This document shows, piece by piece, positions 1-6,106 of a stretch of DNA of 7,732 nt. The stretch lies in the NCBI GenBank assembly GCA_002358895.1, contig DEPR01000053.1, positions 1-7,732 of the forward strand, given 5' to 3'. The notes below the pieces were generated by a model. It searched no databases, was not told the DNA's origin, and was given only the letters and a program-made list of their open reading frames with translations. The translations under genes were made by a program, and so were the position numbers. Within the stretch, counting starts at the first letter, position 1. Every line of letters starts with the position of its first letter. The DNA comes from Ruminococcus sp. UBA3387 (GTDB lineage: Bacteria; Bacillota; Clostridia; Oscillospirales; Ruminococcaceae).

Positions 1-1550
<1,550 letters not shown>

Positions 1551-1659
1551 GGCTTTCGAGGCAATTAAACAAAGATTTTCAAATAAAATTCAAAGCAACA
1601 AAAGCATTGAATTTAATGCAATTTTACTAAAGCTACACACATTTCCGCAGATAGAAATT

Positions 1660-1685
1660 AAAGGTCGGATTTCCGTCCGACCTTT
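1660..1685 (-). terminator. Rho-independent terminator after the 62-aa gene
   Basis: A perfect 10-bp inverted repeat, AAAGGTCGGA/TCCGACCTTT, with a 6-nt loop, begins 11 nt past the stop of the small gene. On the minus strand it is followed by a broken T-run (AATTTCTAT), so termination may be only moderate. It separates the small gene from the guaB promoter. Confidence 0.7.
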
Positions 1686-1696
1686 GTATATTGCTT

Positions 1697-1885
1697 TCAA
1701 TTCCCGTTGTTATTTATATTATTGTTACGAACAGCATTTGCACGGGGTAATGCGTCCATTGCTTCACCTGTAAGTCGGAAAAGATTTGCAAGAAGTCCAA
1801 GCTCCTCGTCTTCAAGCTCCTGAGAAATAATATGGGCAAAGGATACGGCTATCATGTTCAGCTGATGTCCATAGAGATTTTTCAT
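1697..1885 (-). CDS. Small hypothetical protein, 62 aa, Asn-rich tail
   Basis: Function not recognised. The protein is predicted helical and soluble, with no signal peptide or membrane segment. Residues 10-45 alternate hydrophobic and acidic stretches (AHIISQ, ELEDEELGLLANLF, TGEAMDAL), and the C-terminus is a low-complexity NNNINNNGN tail. From memory, the central DEELGLLANLFRLTGEAM pattern recalls small Clostridia proteins of the DUF6774 kind; this is unverified. The frame stays open upstream to 1963, but ATG 1885 is preferred because AGAGGG lies 6 nt before it and the upstream extension looks like untranslated DNA. It sits between the maf terminator and its own terminator hairpin, so it may be monocistronic. 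No convincing promoter was found upstream. It could still be a chance frame, but the SD site and terminator argue for a real gene. Confidence 0.6.
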   Translation of the reverse strand: MKNLYGHQLNMIAVSFAHIISQELEDEELGLLANLFRLTGEAMDALPRANAVRNNNINNNGN

Positions 1886-1891
1886 TTTTCG

Positions 1892-1897
1892 CCCTCT
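1892..1897 (-). promoter_or_regulatory. Ribosome binding site deciding the 62-aa gene start
   Basis: Minus-strand AGAGGG, 6 nt before ATG 1885. It argues for the 62-aa form rather than the longer open frame reaching 1963. Confidence 0.65.
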
Positions 1898-2020
1898 TTC
1901 GTCTTTTCTCTTATATACTATGATGAAAAAAATGTTTTGTGCATAATTTGTCCGTGGTGGCACAACATAAAAACATCTTATAAATGAGGTATGCTTGGCA
2001 CAGTTGACGGCAACAACAAA

Positions 2021-2057
2021 TTAAGACTTTACCCCCGTTATGAGGATAAAGTCTTGA
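2021..2057 (-). terminator. Terminator after maf
   Basis: The inverted repeat AAGACTTTA (2023-2031) / TAAAGTCTT (2047-2055) can be extended outward by a G-T and an A-T pair and inward by two C-G pairs across a mismatch. It starts 14 nt past the maf stop. On the minus strand it is followed by AATTTGTTGTTG, a T-rich but imperfect tail. Confidence 0.7.
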
Positions 2058-2070
2058 AAAATTACTTTGA

Positions 2071-2655
2071 TTAAATTATTGTTGCAAGCTTATCTGCCAG
2101 TTCCGACACAGGCAGTCCCACAACGTTGAAATAATCTCCTGTAAAGCCCTTTACGAGCAGACAACCCTGCCCCTGTATTCCATAAGCTCCCGCCTTGTCA
2201 GCAGGCTCACCTGTGGCGATATAGGCATATATATCCCTGTCTGACAGCTTTTTGAAGCTGACTTCCGTTACCGTTACAAAGCTATGATACTCGCCTTCAT
2301 AGTACACAGCCGTGCCACTCATAACCCTGTGGGTCTGACCCGAAAGTGCCCTGAGCATTTCATATGCGTCCTCATCATTTTCAGGCTTTCCCATAATCCT
2401 GTCGCCCAGCACAACCACCGTATCGCAACCGATTACCAGAGAATTTACATTCTTCTCAGCAATCTCCCTACACTTGTTCAACGCAAGCTGTCGGGGGATT
2501 TCTTCAATCTCAAGCCCCTCAGGAATAATCTCCTCACCCTTTGCGGGCACAACCCTGAAGTTATCGCAGATGACACCAAGAAGCTCCCTTCGTCTCGGGG
2601 ACTGTGAGGCAAGTATAACATCAACGCTTTTCAGCCTTTCTCTCAGTTTAAACAA
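2071..2655 (-). CDS. maf: Maf family nucleoside triphosphate pyrophosphatase
   Basis: Hydrolyses non-canonical or pyrimidine NTPs to NMP plus PPi, acting in nucleotide-pool sanitation; the family is also linked to septum inhibition. It is 194 aa, the usual length. Signature elements in order: ILASQSPRRRELL (residues 14-26), the catalytic-Asp motif IGCDTVV (Asp78), GKP (89-91), SGQTHRVMSG (105-114) and DKAGAYGIQG (153-162). The AYGIQG form is that of the YhdE (dTTP/UTP) branch rather than the m7GTP-specific YceF branch; this is a motif-based inference. The start is an unusual TTG, overlapping the last codons and stop of the upstream zinc-ribbon gene by 8 nt. GGAG lies 6 nt before it and no later in-frame start precedes the first motif. 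The overlap implies co-transcription and probably translational coupling. It is followed by a terminator at 2021-2057. Confidence 0.95.
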   Translation of the reverse strand: MFKLRERLKSVDVILASQSPRRRELLGVICDNFRVVPAKGEEIIPEGLEIEEIPRQLALNKCREIAEKNVNSLVIGCDTVVVLGDRIMGKPENDEDAYEMLRALSGQTHRVMSGTAVYYEGEYHSFVTVTEVSFKKLSDRDIYAYIATGEPADKAGAYGIQGQGCLLVKGFTGDYFNVVGLPVSELADKLATII

Positions 2656-3067
2656 TATCTTCTCCGTCCTCTACAATTTCAACGTCCTCGGCAGGTATTT
2701 CAACCACCTGTTCTTCCTGCTTCAGTCCACAGGACGGGCAGAAAGTATCCTCACTTGCAATCTTGACGCCACACTCAGGGCAGGTTTTCACTCCTTTAAG
2801 GTCATAAACAGCCTTTTTCTTCTGAGCCATTTCAGCCTGCATACTGTCAATTTCCTGAGCCATAATCTTAATTTCATCGCTGTCAAGCTTGTCAAGCAGT
2901 TCACGCTTCACCATTTTTCCGATATCGGCATATTTAGTTTCTATCTCTGACTTCAGCTTATCAATCTGTCTGTTGAGCTTTACAATCTCAGCCATTTTCT
3001 TCGCTGACTCCGACACGGTATTTGCACCGTTGGTTACCTTTTCACTTAACTGGTCCCAGAACGACAT
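2648..3067 (-). CDS. Coiled-coil zinc-ribbon protein, 139 aa
   Basis: Specific function unknown. Three parts are visible: an N-terminal helical region (residues 1-28, SFWDQLSEKV...) leading into a charged, heptad-like coiled coil (about 25-90, rich in Lys/Glu with regular Ile/Leu/Met); a zinc ribbon with paired CPECG and CPSCG knuckles (Cys96, Cys99, Cys110, Cys113, 10-residue spacing); and a strongly acidic tail (117-139, rich in Glu/Asp/Val). It has no signal peptide or transmembrane segment, so it is presumably cytoplasmic. Such proteins are common in Clostridia and generally annotated only as zinc-ribbon proteins. The start ATG follows AAGGTGATTTT, a good SD. It is first in a two-gene operon with maf, driven by the promoter at 3127-3155. 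Metal binding is inferred from the four cysteines. Confidence 0.9.
   Translation of the reverse strand: MSFWDQLSEKVTNGANTVSESAKKMAEIVKLNRQIDKLKSEIETKYADIGKMVKRELLDKLDSDEIKIMAQEIDSMQAEMAQKKKAVYDLKGVKTCPECGVKIASEDTFCPSCGLKQEEQVVEIPAEDVEIVEDGEDIV
2662..2665 (-). promoter_or_regulatory. Ribosome binding site supporting the TTG start of maf
   Basis: Minus-strand GGAG inside the 3' end of the upstream coding region, 6 nt before TTG 2655. No ATG or GTG lies in frame between here and the first Maf motif, so this site decides the start. Confidence 0.7.
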
Positions 3068-3126
3068 AAAATCACCTTTCCTTTTGTTTCTCTTTCTTTT
3101 TACAAAGCATTCTACAGCTTTATTTT

Positions 3127-3155
3127 ATTATATTCTCAACAAACAAAAAAGTCAA
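3127..3155 (-). promoter_or_regulatory. Consensus sigma-A promoter of the zinc-ribbon/maf operon
   Basis: Minus-strand TTGACT (-35, 3155-3150), a 17-nt spacer, then a perfect TATAAT (-10, 3132-3127). The expected transcript starts near 3120, giving a leader of about 53 nt before ATG 3067. The -35 box is embedded in the 3' arm and T-run of the terminator of the upstream hydrolase gene. Confidence 0.88.
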
Positions 3156-3183
3156 GTCGCATCAATGACACGTCCTGACTTTT
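3147..3183 (-). terminator. Terminator after the SleB-like hydrolase gene
   Basis: AAAAGTCA (3183-3176) pairs with TGACTTTT (3154-3147) on the minus strand, and the stem continues inward through G-T, G-C, a mismatch, C-G and G-C. The arm runs straight into TTTTTTG, a good U-tract. It begins 21 nt past the hydrolase stop. Confidence 0.82.
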
Positions 3184-3204
3184 AATCTTATGTAGTTATG
3201 CAGC

Positions 3205-4047
3205 TTACTTGAAAAACCTCTGTCCTTCAAGCTCCATACAGAATGTAAGGCTTTCAAACCAGGCTGCTGTACTTCCGCCACAATATTTCGGTGCATAATA
3301 GAACAAAGCACCGTTGCTGTAATCCTCACCGTTCAACGCACGTCTTACACAATCCTTTGTATGCTGTGAAGGTGGGTTAGTCTTATTGTAATAGTTGTTG
3401 ATACAAGTAAACTGTCCCGGCTGTGTAAGTACTTCTGCCACGCTGTTAGCAAATCTTGATGACTTTACACGGTTGATGATTACGTTTGATACAGCGATTT
3501 TGCTCTTGGCTGACAGGTTGCCTGCTTCATTCTGAAGCACATAGCACATCATCACAAACTCTTCTTCTGTGTATTTGATTACACTTGTCTGAGGCTTCAC
3601 TGCTGTTGCAGTAGTTTTCTTTGTGGTCTTTTTGGTTGTAGCCTTAGTTGTAGCCTTTGAAGTAGTTGTCTTCTTCGCTGTAGTTTTCTTTACAGTTGTT
3701 TCAGCTGCTGTAGTTGTAACCTTTTCTGTTGTCTTGGCAGTAGTTTCCTTTACAGTTGTTGTCTTTTCTGTAGTTTTCTTTGTTGCCTCAGTTGTTGCCT
3801 TTGTCGAAGTAGTTGTTTGTGGCATTTCCTCAAAACGTGCCTCAACAATTACATTGTTAAAATCCTCAGCAAAATCAAGGTCAACATTCTGTTCAGGTTT
3901 TGTTGCAGCTTTTGTTTCCCTGCTTATGCTTATATCTGTACCGCCCACAAGAGCATATACACTTACTGTACCTACTGTAAGCAGGCAGACAGCAATAGCA
4001 CCAAGCATTGTTCCTATCTTCCTTATAAAAGGATTTTTCTGCTTCAT
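3205..4047 (-). CDS. SleB-like cell wall hydrolase with Thr/Lys-rich linker
   Basis: Predicted extracytoplasmic peptidoglycan hydrolase of the SleB/CwlJ (Hydrolase_2) family, 280 aa. A basic N-terminus and hydrophobic stretch (about residues 11-34) form a signal peptide or membrane anchor; cleavage after VYA (32) is possible. A short acidic segment (50-76) is followed by a Thr/Lys/Ala low-complexity linker (78-149), then the catalytic domain (about 160-280). There, LQNEAGNLS holds the presumed catalytic Glu174, with IAVSNVIINRV and PGQFTCINN as further family motifs. Classical SleB carries an N-terminal peptidoglycan-binding domain; here the linker replaces it. No LPXTG-type sorting signal follows, as the protein ends GQRFFK. 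In-frame starts are ATG 4047 (chosen; GTGAT lies just upstream), GTG 4056 (better spaced from AAAGGG) and TTG 4098. SleB relatives act in spore germination, but vegetative or secreted roles are equally possible. Confidence 0.88.
   Translation of the reverse strand: MKQKNPFIRKIGTMLGAIAVCLLTVGTVSVYALVGGTDISISRETKAATKPEQNVDLDFAEDFNNVIVEARFEEMPQTTTSTKATTEATKKTTEKTTTVKETTAKTTEKVTTTAAETTVKKTTAKKTTTSKATTKATTKKTTKKTTATAVKPQTSVIKYTEEEFVMMCYVLQNEAGNLSAKSKIAVSNVIINRVKSSRFANSVAEVLTQPGQFTCINNYYNKTNPPSQHTKDCVRRALNGEDYSNGALFYYAPKYCGGSTAAWFESLTFCMELEGQRFFK
3601..3816 (-). repeat. Low-complexity Thr/Lys-coding repeat in the hydrolase gene
   Basis: About 72 codons of imperfect, degenerate triplet repeats encode TT followed by K, A, E or S (for example KKTTAKKTTT and ATTKATTKKTT). 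On the plus strand this appears as recurring GTAGTTTTCTTT and GTTGTAGCC-like units. Such tracts vary in length by slippage. The protein segment is probably an extended, possibly glycosylated, wall-spanning linker (inference). Confidence 0.85.
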
Positions 4048-4098
4048 TTTTATCACATTTCCCTTTCCGCAGACAAATTCAGCATTATTTGCCTGCAA

Positions 4099-4117
4099 GG
4101 CATTTATCTCAAATGCC
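4099..4117 (-). other. Small hairpin in the hydrolase leader
   Basis: Perfect 7-bp inverted repeat, GGCATTT / AAATGCC, with a 5-nt loop, about 50 nt upstream of the hydrolase start. An overlapping 5-bp hairpin, TGCCT-GCA-AGGCA (4090-4102), would compete with it. No T-run follows either, so these are not terminators. Confidence 0.35.
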
Positions 4118-4143
4118 CTCTGTGTTCGTGAGAGAATACACAG

Positions 4144-4176
4144 ATAAAATATATTTTATATCACCAAATGATATAA
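4144..4176. promoter_or_regulatory. Two overlapping AT-rich palindromes, candidate operator
   Basis: ATAAAATATATTTTAT (4144-4159) is a perfect 16-bp palindrome. It overlaps TTATATCA-CCAAA-TGATATAA (4156-4176), an 8-bp inverted repeat with a 5-nt loop. They lie between the sortase stop (4182) and the hydrolase leader, where a hydrolase promoter would be expected. TATAAA/TATATT -10-like words occur inside, but no good -35 was found. They could be a protein-binding site, a weak terminator or an AT-rich coincidence. Confidence 0.35.
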
Positions 4177-4181
4177 TTGCA

Positions 4182-5243
4182 TTAATAAGCCCAGCCGAAA
4201 TATTTCTTCTTATTTCCCCAGATGTCTCGCCAGCATTGTGGGAAGTATACATCTTTATCGGCTTTCTCCTTATATGATTCAACTATAAGGTCAAGGTTAT
4301 CGTCAGCGTCCATTTTCTTTGCAGTGATAATCCATCTCAGGTCCTTTACCTCATTGGAGCAAATCTGCAAAGTGATGTAATCATCGTCAGCCTCACATTC
4401 AACCTCGCTTGAATACCAGGAATACTTTCTCACATTCTCAATAAAGCTCTCAAATGTGTATTCCTCATTGAAGTTACGGTATCTCCAGTAATCGAATATG
4501 TTGCCGTTATCCTGACTTTCAAGGGAGTTAGCTATGTAACAGCCGATGATAACATATTTCTGGTTACTTTCATAAATAGTGTTGAACTCGATTACAGGGT
4601 GCTTTTTCAAAAAGTCCACGCCCTGCTTGTACTCAGCAAGGTGAGTAAACGCCGTACCCAGTCTTCTCATATGATGACCATAGATGGTAATATTATCAGG
4701 CTGTCCTTCCTTATCAATAGGTACGATACAGTCGGCAAAAATGCTTCCTGATTCATAATATTCCTTATCAATATTTTTATGCAGATAATATTCGTTACCA
4801 ATATCGGTATTGTCCGAAACATACTGCAAAACAGGATAGTCGATATAAGGATTACCGTTATAGTCATTCCAATCGGGAATACTTATCCAGCCTACCGCAT
4901 CCGAGTTTCTCTTAACCAGCTTCTTTGCCCAGGACTGCACTACCCTTTCCTTAGTTGAGGCTTCAGGTGATGCGTCTGCATCAATTCCCTCATCATCAAA
5001 ATCAGGGGCAAGCTCATCGCTGATTTTTATTGCATAATTCTTTTCCTCTTCGTCCTCCTGAAGGAACGCTTCAAGCTGCCCGACAGATATACAGAACACG
5101 ACGATTGAAAAAACAAAAATCAGTTTTCTTATAATCTCCTGTCTGTCGTCGCCCTTCCAAGGAACAAAGTATTTGAAAAATCTTATGAAGAAGTTTGATT
5201 CATCCTTTGGAGCAAGGTTATATATTTCATTAGCCATTGACAT
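4182..5243 (-). CDS. srtB: Class B sortase
   Basis: Membrane-anchored cysteine transpeptidase expected to attach sorting-signal proteins to peptidoglycan or act in pilus/heme-uptake systems. It is 353 aa, longer than typical SrtB (about 250). A cytoplasmic N-terminus (1-39) is followed by one transmembrane helix (about 40-57), an acidic extracellular stalk (62-98, rich in Asp/Glu) and the sortase domain (about 105-315). The catalytic triad is visible: His190 in IYGHHM, Cys295 in ITLQICSNE and Arg303 in DLRWIITAK. The usual TLxTC signature here reads TLQIC, with Ile replacing the Thr before the cysteine. About 44 residues, aromatic and charged, extend past the core. ATG 5243 directly abuts the cinA stop (TAGATG), and AGGA lies 7 nt upstream, supporting this Met over Met3. 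It is probably co-transcribed with cinA. No sorting-signal substrate is encoded in the window. Confidence 0.92.
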   Translation of the reverse strand: MSMANEIYNLAPKDESNFFIRFFKYFVPWKGDDRQEIIRKLIFVFSIVVFCISVGQLEAFLQEDEEEKNYAIKISDELAPDFDDEGIDADASPEASTKERVVQSWAKKLVKRNSDAVGWISIPDWNDYNGNPYIDYPVLQYVSDNTDIGNEYYLHKNIDKEYYESGSIFADCIVPIDKEGQPDNITIYGHHMRRLGTAFTHLAEYKQGVDFLKKHPVIEFNTIYESNQKYVIIGCYIANSLESQDNGNIFDYWRYRNFNEEYTFESFIENVRKYSWYSSEVECEADDDYITLQICSNEVKDLRWIITAKKMDADDNLDLIVESYKEKADKDVYFPQCWRDIWGNKKKYFGWAY

Positions 5244-5825
5244 CTACTTATCCTCACTTTCACACTGTTCAACAAGGGTCATCAGCATTTCAAGTGCCTT
5301 AACCGTGGTTAATTGTCGGATTGTTTTTCTGTCAGCTTTTTCACATTCTCTATAAAGCATCAGGTCTCTTACCGCTTCCCTGTCCCCGAACCTTACGGAC
5401 ACATAAACCGTACCAACAGGCTTGTCGTCAGTTCCACCGTCAGGACCAGCAATACCCGTTATGCCCACAGACGCCACAGAGCCTGTCAGCTCCATAACTC
5501 CTCTGCTCATTTCCGAAGCAACCTGTCCTGAATAGACCGTATACTTTTCTAAAGTTTCTTCTTTTACTCCAAGAACCTGCATTTTCATCTCTTCGGTATA
5601 GCTACACACACCTCCGAGATACACCTTTGATGCACCTGAAACCGAAGTAACGGCTTCACTCAACATTCCACCTGTACAGCTTTCAGCCACACTCAAAGTT
5701 ATGCTCTTCTGCATTAAATATGATACAACAGCCTCTGCAACATTGTCAATAGTTTCTGTTACCGCTTTGTTATCTTTAGCAAATTCAATCAAAATTACGA
5801 CCTCTTTTCTGACGGTTTTGCACAT
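5244..5825 (-). CDS. cinA: CinA C-terminal domain protein (NMN amidohydrolase, PncC type)
   Basis: Stand-alone CinA C-terminal domain, 193 aa, whose family deamidates nicotinamide mononucleotide to NaMN for NAD recycling. The N-terminal MoCF-like domain of full-length CinA is absent. Family motifs: VAESCTGGMLSE (catalytic-region Ser49), SGASKVYLGGVCSYTEEMK (63-81, with conserved Lys81), YSGQVASEMS (98-107) and GITGIAGPDGGTDDKPVGTVYV (from residue 121). ATG 5825 is chosen because AGGA lies 7 nt upstream. TTG 5792 is a credible alternative, with GAGG 8 nt before it; that would remove 11 N-terminal residues that carry no family motif. Its stop is contiguous with the sortase start, so the two form an operon. 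The link to sortase is positional only; I know of no biochemical connection. Confidence 0.94.
   Translation of the reverse strand: MCKTVRKEVVILIEFAKDNKAVTETIDNVAEAVVSYLMQKSITLSVAESCTGGMLSEAVTSVSGASKVYLGGVCSYTEEMKMQVLGVKEETLEKYTVYSGQVASEMSRGVMELTGSVASVGITGIAGPDGGTDDKPVGTVYVSVRFGDREAVRDLMLYRECEKADRKTIRQLTTVKALEMLMTLVEQCESEDK
5251..5254 (-). promoter_or_regulatory. Ribosome binding site of the sortase gene
   Basis: Minus-strand AGGA (within GTGAGGA) lies inside the end of cinA, 7 nt before ATG 5243. It selects the first Met over the second at residue 3 and indicates translational coupling. Confidence 0.7.
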
Positions 5826-6106
5826 AAAACAGTCCTATTCGTGAACATTTCTTTACAAAATATGCGTGTTTTCATTAAAAAATCGTTGTTTTTACCCCAT
5901 TTTTAGCTGATTTTTACCATATTTTGTTATTTTCTCATTATGACAATAAAAAGTTTACAAAATAGATTTATTTTAATTTTTATGTAACGTTTTTAACAAT
6001 TTTATAAAGTTGAAAAGCTTTACACCACAATATTTTCCAACATCATCAGCTTTCATCTACTTTTTGTTGTGTAACGTCAAAATCACCTGTGTCAAGTATA
6101 TATGCT
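5826..6106. other. AT-rich intergenic gap between thiI and cinA
   Basis: 281 nt without a recognised gene. It contains an 11-nt direct repeat TTTACAAAATA (5852-5862 and 5954-5964), an 8-nt direct repeat TGTAACGT (5983-5990 and 6070-6077), and an imperfect inverted repeat TTACACCACAA / TTGTTGTGTAA (6020-6030 and 6064-6074, 10 of 11 pairs). No GC-rich terminator with a U-tract was found after thiI. A 27-codon minus-strand frame (6056-5973) lacks an SD site. TTGACA occurs at 6095-6090 on the minus strand without a matching -10. Confidence 0.6.
5938..5946 (-). promoter_or_regulatory. Possible extended -10 promoter for cinA-srtB
   Basis: Minus-strand TGTCATAAT resembles an extended -10 (TGnTATAAT; CATAAT is a 5/6 match). 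There is no good -35 at 16-18 nt. If used, the leader would be about 105 nt. It is the best candidate seen in the gap before cinA but is weak evidence in AT-rich DNA. Confidence 0.35.

Noticed and set aside
1886..1963. N-terminal extension of the 62-aa protein to 88 residues
   Set aside because: No SD site supports the upstream start, whereas AGAGGG lies correctly before ATG 1885; the extension is derived from AT-rich leader sequence.
3601..3816. CRISPR-like or tandem-repeat array
   Set aside because: The repeats are degenerate, in frame and coding (Thr/Lys linker), with no regular spacers or conserved repeat unit.
4048..4098. Longer hydrolase start at TTG 4098
   Set aside because: It would put 17 polar residues ahead of the signal peptide and lacks a convincing SD site; ATG 4047 or GTG 4056 gives a normal signal peptide.
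3623..4147. Plus-strand 174-codon frame rich in Val/Phe
   Set aside because: It is the antisense reading of the Thr/Lys repeat tract of the hydrolase gene; the apparent hydrophobic 'membrane protein' is an artefact of that repeat.
6090..6095. Consensus -35 (TTGACA) just after thiI on the minus strand
   Set aside because: No acceptable -10 lies 16-18 nt downstream, so a promoter call is not supported.
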